DNA of 64,000 bases from Elymus sibiricus. Lineage: Eukaryota > Streptophyta > Magnoliopsida > Poales > Poaceae. Shown in pieces: positions 10,109-20,114 of this stretch; position 1 is the first letter of the stretch; the number at the start of each line of letters is the position of its first letter. Where the stretch lies: contig CM077676.1 in the NCBI GenBank assembly GCA_039707655.1, positions 190,522,936-190,586,935 on the forward strand, written 5' to 3'. The notes under the pieces are model-generated. The model was not told the DNA's origin. It was given only the letters and a program-made list of their open reading frames with translations, and ran no database searches. Made by a program: the position numbers and the translations under genes.

Positions 10109-12735
10109 GAATTCTTCAAATTATGCCAGCAAAGCTAGTCACACCTTTGTTAAAATTAATGTTCATTATGTTATCGGAGGAGGTCTGCATTTTTGTCTCT
10201 ATTGCCTATTGATTACATATCTAACATCATGATGTAATGGTAAGTCAATTTTTTTGTACAGTTTCACCAAAATGTCAAGGCGGTGATGGCATTTTATTAT
10301 AGTTGAACTACACAAAAAATTCTTAAAAGAAGAGGAAAGGTCAGCAATGGTTCAATCTTTCACAAAATACTATGTATGCCTTCATGACATCCGTCCCTGT
10401 TGCCTTCTTTATTCCTTTGAACAGGTGGTTAGAAACTGTCTTGCTACCTTTTCCCATTAAGAAATTTGGAATGCTTAAATTTGTGAGTCTATGCTTCAAC
10501 TAGTGCCACTTTTAATCACACTTTCAATATCTGTGCAAACAGGGATGCTCGATTTTAGTTGAACTACACAAAAAGTCCAGATGGTTCAACATTATGACCA
10601 TTATTTTTTGCAAACAGTTATATCCAATCGGTGGCACTATGAGCTGTTCATTACCAAGGTACATGGTTTGCTACTATCTTGCTTCCGTTTTTGTACTGTC
10701 ATTAGATAGTAATATTAGTGGTTTGCATCTACATTTATTGCCAGGGTGGACCTCCATTGGTGGTGCAGGACATGAATCAATGATTGGATGCTCACTTTCG
10801 GTTGTATCGATTTCACCTCTTCCATCCCTGCAAAAATGGATATCCTTGGTCTGATGAAGAATATGCGCTATATTTCTGCTCTGTACCAGCAAATCAATTC
10901 AGTATCAAATTGTCCAGTGCAAAACATGACAGATGCTAGGCGGAAATGACTAGCAGAGACGTGGTTAAACCGAAAATACAAGGTGGAGTATATGTTAACT
11001 AGCTGCTTGATATTTGTGCAAACAGATGTCTGCTCGTTGCTATTTGGCAAACAAACACAGGGACCTCAATTTTTGTGGAACTGCACAAAAGAATAGGATA
11101 GTCACTGCATGTAGTGCCATTTGAAAATAGACACGGAAGGATTGGATAGTCACTACATGGACTGCACAAAAGTAGTACTGTACTATTTATTGGCCAACAC
11201 TAGGTGCTTCATTGCTCTGTATGATTATCCAATGGGCATCATCTTGCCAAACTTAAAGTTGAATTCCGAAAATAGTCTCGCCGTGTGATCGACAGATGAC
11301 CATAACATATTTCAATGGATGTTCCTCCATCATGTGTGGTTGATTCTCATGGTTCCATTTGTTGGTGAAACCACTTACGTTTGCAAGAGGAAATGTAGAC
11401 TTTACAAACAAATTTGTCATTCACTCTATACTGAATGTTGGCCCAGAGAAGCATACATGTTAGTAGCAAGAACAAATGTATTGTGTATGATCTGTGAATC
11501 ATTGAGATGCATAAACATGTTGATCTTATGTATGGGAATCGTACTAGTTGGTTGTGAATTTGGGCTATTAATGTGAACATGTTACTAAGCCAGGCCTGTG
11601 AATCTGGTGTGAACATTTAGAGCGGATCGGCTCTTACTACTGTGCACAGCAGTTCCTTTTTTCTCTTCGCTCAGTGTTTTCTTTTTTTTTTTGAAACTAG
11701 CAAAGTGGCCCGCTCTACGCGCGGGTAAGGTCCTTTGACCCTTTTTTATCATATATTGTGCAAATGACCCTATATAAGCCACCAGGCCGAGGAAATAGAA
11801 TAAGTGACATGAATATAAGGACTTTCTTGACTCAACATATATAAGACATTGCATGAAGATATTTTATAGAATAAATCCTTACATAAAAGCTGCAAATAAT
11901 TATAGGATACATTACTATAAGATTGGACATTTTGAGTTCAGAAACTTTAAAGAACGGAGGAATTAGCCTAAGTTTTTTGGTCTTGCACATTCAAATCAAA
12001 AGGCACACAATGGAACTTCTCCCAAGAGAGACTTTAAATTAGAAGTAATATATTTAGTTGAACATTTTAATACGATGGTCCGGCATCCATTATATGATTA
12101 CCACTCAGGGTGTAAATCCGTTGATTGATAAATATATTGTGATGTAAAAAATGCAAGAAATAAAAGCTTGCTTTCCAATATAGTAATGATCAAAATGTGC
12201 ACATATATTCTCTGCTACATTGTTAAGGATATCTTGAACCTCTTCACATCACCATGTGCACTAAAGTTATGTGTATGCAAATTAAGGTTTAATAGTTCTA
12301 TTTTAGATTCTGTGACAACATACAAAATTGATCCTAGAGCAATAAATTTTCAATACAATATGATAAATTAAATTCTAAGCACATGCTATACTATCTAGGA
12401 CAACATCCTATGTGAAGTGAAATTTTGAGTGAACATCCTATATGAAGTGAAATTTTGAGTGAAAAATATATGTTATAGTAAAAAATGCTTTTGGGACCTT
12501 CATTGATAATTATTTATGCAAGAGTATCTTCAAATACTTGTGAATTATCACTACTAATTTGCATGCCCATTATAGTATACATTCCTGATGTGTAAGAGAT
12601 GTGTGGTCGAAAGCCATCATTACTACATCAATGCCAGATTTGCATGTGTATTCTTACTTTTACTCATCACACAAACTAAGAGCATGTATTTTTTTTTGCG
12701 GGGGAAACTAAGAGCATGTATATCTTGGCACGAAT
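10109..12735. other. AT-rich intergenic DNA with recurring short phrases
   Basis: No gene can be supported; the longest frames (up to about 90 codons) overlap on both strands. Two phrases recur in decayed form: TTGAACTACACAAAA or similar at about 10303, 10558, 11077 and 11160, and GTGCAAACAG at about 10532, 10601 and 11014. This suggests an old repeat or degraded duplication. At about 11697 the phrase AACTAGCAAAGTGGCCCGC, common at the ends of grass repeats, follows a run of T. Confidence 0.4.
12402..12461 (+). repeat. 30-bp tandem duplication
   Basis: Two head-to-tail copies of a 30-bp unit beginning AACATCCTATGTGAAGTGAA, with one difference (TGTG versus TATG). Likely a local slippage duplication. 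Confidence 0.9.
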
Positions 12736-13253
12736 TAAGGATGGCAATGGGTAGGGTATGGGGCGGGTAGAGCAATACCATACCCATACCCGTGTAGTCA
12801 ATGGGTACAAAATTCTACCCATACCCGTACCCATGGGTATGAAACTTTACCCGTACCCATACCCGACGGGTACCCAACAGGTAGATCAAACAGTACACAA
12901 GTTATTCACAATTTTACATTCATCGATAGCACATTTGATAAAAAACATTTGACGGAGACGAGGGTATTTCGATGGTGTGTGGCTTAATTACGGGAGTAGT
13001 TGGGTCGCCCAGCTCCTTTGGCGCTACCGACCCTTGCTCATATGTTGGAGCTCCACGGGTAATGTCCACATGTCAGTATAAATGGGTCGGATATGGGTAT
13101 ATCCACGGGTACAAGGCTATACCCGTGCCCTACCCATGACTTAACGGGTAGGGTACGGGTACTACCCATCGGTATAAAATTGTGCCCATACCCTGCCCAT
13201 GCGGGTACGGTATCCACGGGTACCCGTACCCATGGATAAAATTGCCATCCTTA
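12736..13253. mobile_element. hAT-type MITE with ACCC-rich interior
   Basis: A 518-bp element with perfect 13-bp terminal inverted repeats (TAAGGATGGCAAT and ATTGCCATCCTTA). It is flanked by 8-bp near-identical direct repeats, GCACGAAT at 12728-12735 and GCACGAAA at 13254-13261, as expected for hAT transposons. The interior near both ends is a degenerate array of ACCC(G/A)TACCC phrases, on one strand at the left and as GGGTA on the other side. No transposase is encoded, so it is non-autonomous. Confidence 0.85.
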
Positions 13254-13261
13254 GCACGAAA

Positions 13262-16200
13262 TGTGTGCCAGAGCACAAAAGTAATAGAAATACAATTACT
13301 TGTTAATTGCATGATATAAATTTTATGGCATGTGTATAATTGTACCTATTTATGTGATATAATCACATCACTTGCAATAAGTTCATTAATCAGTAGATTA
13401 ATTATGCCCCGGTTAAAGAGATTGTATGTGAACTATAGCTCTAAATTTGAAGTGACAAGATTGGCATACCACCTTCATTAGTCGGTAGGAATACAAGTAT
13501 TATGTTCATATTATTTTAGGCAAATAACGAAATAGCACCATATTAATTTAACTACCATGTCCAACCTATACTGGGACAATCTACATTTTGCATCATCCGT
13601 ATTTCACATACTACTTTCAAAAGTATAAACGGACTGTGATATACTTTTGATCTGAACTGTGCATGAATCTCCAATGTACCGCTCACGACTCAGTTAACAT
13701 GATAGGAAACTCTCTTAGTTTAATTTCAAACCCATTTCATAATTAACCTAACCGACCTCTACTAATTACCCTTAATTTCAGGTTTTTGATCGCAGTTTAA
13801 TGGATGCTTTAATGGCAGCCTGTTTTCTTTTCTGTGATGTATTTATATTTTGAATTGATTCTTCATATATGTTAGTATATTTCCGTCCTTTGTAAATTTG
13901 TGCATGACATGTTAGAGCAAATGCTAGTGGTGCTATAATTACCACAACACTGAAATATTATACCACCTGTGATCTTTAGTTCTCTTTTTCTATTCTTGCA
14001 GAAATAGAGTAGACTTTCGAATCCATTGCTGAAGCCACGAAGAAAAAATATACTTGGAATATCAACCGCTATATTATATTCCAAACTGAAATCATGAACA
14101 TACATGCACATAAAGATGGTCAGCTTACCTCAGTAGATCAGCTCCAGACTTGACCAGCTCTTGACCATATTGTATTAAGTATTAACATCAGATTACGCCA
14201 CTACTTCCGATAAGTACCATATTCCGCACAAACAGCTAGACCTAACTAATCATTATGGTGAGCACAAATCCCTTCAACTAAACTCTGTGTTACAAACCAA
14301 TAGGTTAGGTTCAACAATTAAATGCCAGAAATTGGACAAAATGAAAATATTAATCTCTGCAAATTATGCTACCTTGGCTGTCCCTCAAGCAATCTAGTTG
14401 TCATAAAAAAGTTGGATTACCATCAGATTGTTGGGCTCACGCTAAACCTGAGTTCTTTCATGCCAATCGAGGCGAAGCCTCATATTATTTGGGGGTATAA
14501 ATATGGTGTTAGTTGAAATACTATGTCTCAAAAAAATTCTTCCGTTGTCTCCCAGAATTTTGCCATTTCTCTTGTTTTCTCATACTGTTGTATGCTTCCC
14601 ATAAACGCCGATAGAGACCTATTGAAAAAAATTGGCAGTACACAACGTACCAGAAGACACATGAAATTTAAGCATGTTAAAAAAAGAGCCTAGAGCTCTT
14701 CAAAATCATATTGTTACTGTGAAAGATAAAAAAATGAATGAGAAAAGTTGGAAGCAAAAATAATTATACACATGGGTCTCATGTACTAATCTACACCTTC
14801 TAGTTTTTGCCCTGGCCCTAAATATTTCTCCCCAAGCTATCCCGGCCACGGCAACCCTGAAATCACTCTCATCTTCCATCGTGGCCAATGCCTACGACGT
14901 ACTTGTTCCCCAATACATAATTAAAATTATGAAATTGCTATCATTAAATCTGGATAACATATATAAATCATGGGCTTAAGACAACTTCATGACACATATA
15001 TACGTAGAATTTTTTTTATAGCATTCCATGTCATTACGCACACAGTAAATCGACCCAGATACAAAAAAGTTACAATCTATGTACGTGAATGTGCAATGCA
15101 TGTACGTGAATTTTAGGAGGATCGGACGAAAGACCTCTCATATGGCATAATGAGCTATGGTACGATTTTGGGGGTTCAAAGAGCCAATTTGGGAGATATA
15201 GTTAACATGTGTTTGTATTGTACAATGCAGTGGTCCACTCAAAAGAACAAATGACTTAAGATACTTAGAGAAATATGTTAGATATATTACTTGTAAAGAT
15301 CTATTGAGCATGATTAGGGTGCTTAGAGAAAAATATTAGATTAAGAAGACTTAGTGGGCGTAGGTTTTTTTTCGGTATAATAGACCACAATATCACCATG
15401 CACATAATATAGCGTGGTATAGCTAGAGAGTCGATCGTGTTACCTATTCAAGGGGTGGTGTATAAATACCTTACTTAAACCCACCTTAATTAGATCTACT
15501 AAAAGTCTCGCCAGTCTGAGACGCAACGGCCGTTGCATTGTCCCAAAGTAACATAGAATTCACATGAGCAAATAGGATGATCTTGGATACACTCTCCGAA
15601 CAAAGTTTAGAAGTGAAAATAGGAGGGGGGGCATTATTTTGTAATTGTAAGTGAACAATTTGTGGTATTGTAGTCTAATTTGTGACTTGGACTTGCCATG
15701 TAAAAATATCACCATGGATACTGAGATATCCGAAGGAGGGTGTGAAATGTGTACAAAAAACTGATGGAAAAGGGGGAAATTGTAATCAAGAAAAATGTGG
15801 TAAACTATTAACTAACTGAAATACCTACCAGTTAATTAGCCTAATAATCCTGATGCTACATTAGTGTGTTGTTCTTTTATAATTTTTGCTCAACAAAACA
15901 GAATGAGGACGCACACCTCCTATTTTACAGAGTTGATGCTAATAAAAAATTAGAGAATTTATGTTGTATTGTACATGCATGCATAGATGAAGCAATAGAA
16001 AATAATACCTCACGTACGTGCCTGTACCTAGCCCTGAGCTGCGGTCATGAGACAAGTTTACAATTGATCTTGTATCCGTGTAGACCATAACTGTCATCGT
16101 TCTGGTCGTTCAGGTTGATCAAGTATCCGTGCACTTGATCACACAAGCGGCTGGCAAGCCATGCACCACGTACGTGTATGTGGCCGACCTGCCATGCAGC

Positions 16201-16317
16201 GATTGAACTATTGTGGTAAAACCTCCGTTCCATTGCTTCGATCGATGTCAGCGGACAGAGTCCTCGCACGATCATAGCTCGTCGTACGCCAAGCTCGTCC
16301 TCCTGCGCTCGCCGCCA
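13262..16317. other. AT-rich intergenic DNA, no supported gene
   Basis: I see no long frame with recognisable protein content and no repeat borders that I can define. A short frame on the minus strand (14888-14706, MATMEDESDFRVAVAGIAWG) has an acceptable start but no recognised domain. At 16060-16130 the phrase TTGATC(T/A)(T/A)GTATCCGTG occurs twice. From about 16000 the GC content rises into the repeat block that follows. Confidence 0.4.
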
Positions 16318-16527
16318 AGTCCGTCCACGTACGCAAGCCCATACATGCATGGGCGGGCCGGCCGTCCAAGGGCATCAGCCCTGCACCACGCACGTACGAG
16401 GGCATTGGATGTAGACGGCGTTCACAGTTGCCCTGCTCTCCCGGCATTGATCTTTAGTCCGTCCACGTACGCAAGCCCATACATGCATGGGCGGGCCGGC
16501 CGTCCAAGGGCATCAGCCCTGCACCAC
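16318..16527 (+). repeat. 72-bp direct repeat pair
   Basis: The same 72-bp sequence, beginning AGTCCGTCCACGTACGCAAG, occurs at 16318-16389 and 16456-16527, separated by 66 bp. The separating segment (GCACGTACGAGGGCATTGGA onward) is related to 19370-19440, next to the LINE remnant, so this part of the block is a patchwork of shared pieces. Confidence 0.85.
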
Positions 16528-16669
16528 ACACCGGTTTACCTACCGTCCGCCTATAATTACTGGTTCCCGGCGTGCTCCGGTGGCACCTTCACCCAACGCA
16601 TCCTATCATCACAAGACCCCACTGGTCCGACGTCGCTCGCCACTTGCCCTCGCTCTCGTCCCGTCCGTC

Positions 16670-17157
16670 ATGCCCCCACGCGACAGCAATAGACGCCACC
16701 AGAGGCGCTCACCGCCGGAGTTAGTGTTCGGTTTTTCACGGGAAGGCAGACGGAGGGAGGAGGCATTCTGGTGATCTTTAGATGGCAAAATGTGGAGCAT
16801 GAGGATGCCTTGGAATGCAACCGCATGGCGGAGGAGTAGCGTACCGCCGATTTGCACTGCCAGCAGAGCATGGAGGAGCAGCAGCGCACCACCGCTCTGT
16901 GTCGCGAGCAGAGCGCCCGCAACTGGGCCGACTACGTGGAGGCCGGCGCCCGGCGAATAGCCCTAGAGGCTGTCGGGCACGCACGCGTGCGCGATGCTGA
17001 ATTTTACAACTAGCTCGTCAAGTGGGTTTCCCGCTTAGAAGCTGAAGCTTCGGTGGACCACGCCGGCAAGGAAAGGGCCAATGGGCGCGAGCAACGCGCC
17101 CTATCGCACCTCTGCCAAGTCCGAGGCAAGGAGGAGGACGTCGGTGCCAGCGTTTAG
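16670..17157 (+). pseudogene. Unrecognised coding-like sequence, copy 1
   Basis: From ATG at 16670 (MPPRDSNRRHQRRSPPELVF) the frame runs to a TGA. Shifting frame near 16740 gives a convincing continuation rich in Glu, Arg, Gln and Ala (ECNRMAEE, QQSMEEQQRTTALCREQSAR, NWADYVEAGARR, LVKWVSRLEAEAS) to a TAG at 17155. In-frame TAG codons occur after AEE and after EFYN. The composition suggests a helical, possibly coiled-coil protein. I do not recognise the family; sequences like it are common among hypothetical proteins near grass transposons, which is a memory-based remark. Its copy at 20259-20746 has the same stops, so the decay predates the duplication. Confidence 0.5.
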
Positions 17158-18439
17158 CGTGTGCCGCAGATGGCGGCCGGCATCGTCTAGTTAGCTAAGA
17201 GTATGTTAGTTGTTCTAAACTCGAGTATTAGTGGGAGTAGATAGTTAAGTTGGCTATGATGGTTGTCAACGTGGAAGTTCAGTACTCTATCTCTGAATCA
17301 GACCTGTTACTTTGCTCTAAATGTTGAACTTTTCGATTGAACGTTTGGAATGGGCTGTTATTTTTTTTTAAATGGGCTCTATTTGTCCGCCACGGATTCA
17401 GAGGCTGACTTGTGGGCCTACTAGGTTGACGCGTACACAAGGCTTTGTCAACTTAGTTAACAAACGATTGTGGCAGCCTAAGCCGTTGGATGACAATCCA
17501 ACGTCTGTCGTGCTTTTTCAATCTCTTGTCTTCTTCCTCCAGGCTCCAGGCTCCCAAACCAAACCAACGCCGGCGGGATCGCCTACTTCCGCCTTCCATA
17601 GCTTGTTGTGCAGCCACGCACGCATTGCTGTCCCACCGTACCCTAACCGGTGCCAGGCCATCCCTCTACAACCCCACCCACCCACCCCCACCTCTTGTTA
17701 TTCTCCGGCGACGGCATCCCCACCCCGCACCAACCCTCGTACTCCCCTCCGCTTCCGACCACACTGCTGCATCTTCCACGGCTCCTTTTCGTTCCCGTCC
17801 GAGGCCTCGCCGTCGTCCTCCGCTTTGGTTCCCTCGCCGCGGCACCGCCTTCTGGCGTTCCCAACATGGTCAACAACCGAGAGGAATCAAGAGATGATTG
17901 TACGTGGAGAGGATGACAGTAGGGACCCACCAGGGTCATGGCAGTACGCAAGCAAGTGCCTCCTTATTACAAGCAAAAAAATGCTTCCTCCTAATGGTTT
18001 CCTGACATCTTGGTCCCACCCCATTGTCAACATAGTCAATAAACGAGAGAATTGCACAACGAGCGACTGTCAACAAACGACAGGAATCGGTCAGGACTGT
18101 ACGTGGAGAGGATGACAGTAGGGACCCCCAGGTGCATAGCCGTACGCAAGCAAGTTCCTCCTTATTACATGAAAAAAAAGCTTCCTCCTAATGGTTTGCT
18201 GACATCCGGGACCTACGACATTGTCAATGTAGTCAATAAACAAAAGAATTGCACAAGGAGCGGCTGACACCTGGGACCAGTAGCTCGAGCAGTTTTTTTT
18301 GTTGCTGTTGAGGCGGAGCAGGGTATCAACTGGGATGTGCGGTGTCTGTGGCCCGTCTAGCCCAGGCTTTATTTACAACATGACGAGTCCAACTGTTTTT
18401 TTTTGTCTGTGAAAATGACTAGCGCACCTGTTTTTCGTA

Positions 18440-19130
18440 CAATACCCTACATAGGCCGATTTCCTTTTCCCCGCCCTGCTGGGCTGCAAATCTTTCAAGA
18501 CAAGGAGGGATACATTTGGCCTGGCCATAAAAAAAGGCTGTAAATTTTATGACTAATATGAAATGGGGTGTAAATATATAAAAAACACATCAAATGGGCA
18601 ATTAGTTTCAAATTGTGAATTTTATTTTATTTTTTGATATTTGATATTTCATTGGATTTTAACATAATTTAAATATATTTTAAAATTTGTTTTTATCGGG
18701 CTCGAAATTTCGGGATTAAAAATAGTTCGAAAATTTCAATGACCAGTCTTTTATTTTACGTTTACCACATCACCAGCCCAGCTTTTTTTTCTTTCTTGAA
18801 ACGGCTAGCCCAGTTCTATTTTCTTTTGCACAATACCCAACCGAGGCCTGCTCGCTTTTCTCAGCTCTGCTGGGCTTCAAATCTTTCAAGACGAGGAGGG
18901 ATGCATTCGGCTTGCCCACAAAATGGCCTATTTCCCCCAAAAAATAAAATGGCCTATAAGCAATAAGAAATGGGCTGTAAATATTTAAAAACACAGCAAA
19001 CCGGTAATTAGTTTCAAATTTCGTTTCATCCGGATTTTGAAATTTTAAGTTTTGTTGGATTTTTCTGCGGTGAAAATATCATTGGATTATAAATTAATAT
19101 AATTTTATTTTTCAAATTAGTCTGAATCAG
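18440..19130 (+). repeat. Degenerate internal duplication in AT-rich part
   Basis: Two related stretches of roughly 330 bp (about 18440-18770 and 18800-19130) both contain CTGCTGGGCT(T/G)CAAATCTTTC, AAGAC(A/G)AGGAGGGAT, a (G)GGCTGTAAAT phrase and TAATTAGTTTCAAATT in the same order. The same pair is present in the second block copy (about 22030-22720). Confidence 0.7.
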
Positions 19131-19362
19131 ACTCGAAACATCGGGATTAAAACAATTCAGAGCCCACCAAAATATGCAAAATTTCATTGAAATTTTTAAC
19201 CGTGGCTAGAATATTGGTTGTAATGCTAACAAAAAGAATATGTGCTGCAAAAAATTCCTTAAGAATGAGCAAATGGGCTGTAATAAATTATTAAAAATAA
19301 TAGCAAATGTGATGTATGATGTTTGCCACATATTTGGAGGCTGACTTGGGCCTGCTAAGTTG

Positions 19363-20114
19363 CGTACGTGCACGTACGAGGGCATTGGATCTAGACGGCG
19401 TTCACGCACGTACGAGGGCATTGGATCTAGTACGTGGGCGCAAAAGAAGGAGTTCACAGTTGCTTTTACAAAGAAAAGCGATACAAAGATTACAAAGACA
19501 CTACTCTCCCGGCATGATGTGACCCAAATGTTTTGCGCCCACGGTGACCCAAAGTTTTGCCTCAGATTGGATGTTTAACAACAGGATGGACGGAAGAGTA
19601 GACTTGTGCCGGAACACCCTAGCATTCCTCTCGCACCAAATGGTCCAACGTGTTCCTGATCGATCACTCGCTAGCCTACTAATACACTCCTAGTAGTTTT
19701 AGTTGCGACGCAAGATCCAAGGGTGGCAGTTTTTAGAATAAAATGCCTTCCTCTGAAGAAACTGACATGCTGTTCTGAAGAAAATGCCATGTGATTCTGA
19801 AGAAACTGCCAGCAAAAACGTTCGCAAATGCCTTCTCTCCCAGCGAACGTTCATCAGCTATTGCGATCCTACACGTACACTATCCGACCGACTCGATCCT
19901 ACACGAATAACCAGCAGATCACGCACGTACCTCATCTGGATGAATCGAGTGCACTCGTTTGACTGTCGTGTCGATGTGCGACCCAGCACTAACGAGACGG
20001 GACGGGAGTACGGTACAGTCATAATTTCAGTTTTTCCAGTTTTCCACGGCAAGCTGGCGCGCTAAGCCATGCCTGCTTATGCATTGAATTCCGATGACTG
20101 TTGTGTTTTCCGCG
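19363..20114. other. Spacer between the 2.8-kb copies
   Basis: Contains two copies of GCACGTACGAGGGCATTGGA (19372 and 19406), a LINE remnant (19504-19647), and at 19740-19860 a family of phrases GAAGAAACTGCCA or GAAGAAAATGCCA followed by AACGTTCGC. The last is a repeat type seen widely in Triticeae DNA by memory. No gene is supported. Confidence 0.5.
19504..19647 (-). pseudogene. Remnant of LINE reverse-transcriptase ORF, C-terminal end
   Basis: On the minus strand one open frame of 48 codons begins WTIWCERNARVFRHKS and continues SILLLNIQSEAKLWV to MPGE. The W-x-I-W-x-E-R-N-x-R-x-F motif is characteristic of the C-terminal (zf-RVT-like) end of plant non-LTR retrotransposon ORF2 proteins. Upstream RT domains are absent, so this is a short 3' fragment typical of truncated LINE copies. 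Confidence 0.75.

Larger units (their letters stand above)
16526..19362 (+). repeat. 2.8-kb duplicated block, copy 1
   Basis: Starts ACACACCGGTTTACCTACCG and ends CCTGCTAAGTTG. It is matched along its whole length by 20115-22949 with only scattered substitutions and length changes in A/T runs. It contains a decayed ORF (16670-17157), a GC-rich unit starting GGCTGACTTGTGGGCC at 17403 and an AT-rich part with an internal degenerate duplication. Confidence 0.9.

Noticed and set aside
11151..11160. CACTACATGG as a left CACTA terminus
   Set aside because: It lacks the CACTACAAAAAAAAGACACA terminal sequence seen at 39148 and has no subterminal repeats next to it.
13130..13312. Small protein gene in the hAT MITE
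   Set aside because: The frame is a translation of the ACCC/GGGT-rich interior and crosses the inverted repeat.
17372..18115. 247-codon frame (and its copy at 20960) as a gene
   Set aside because: Pro/Ser/Thr-rich, shares the region with open frames in other phases and strands, lies in the repeat unit starting GGCTGACTTG and lacks any recognised domain.
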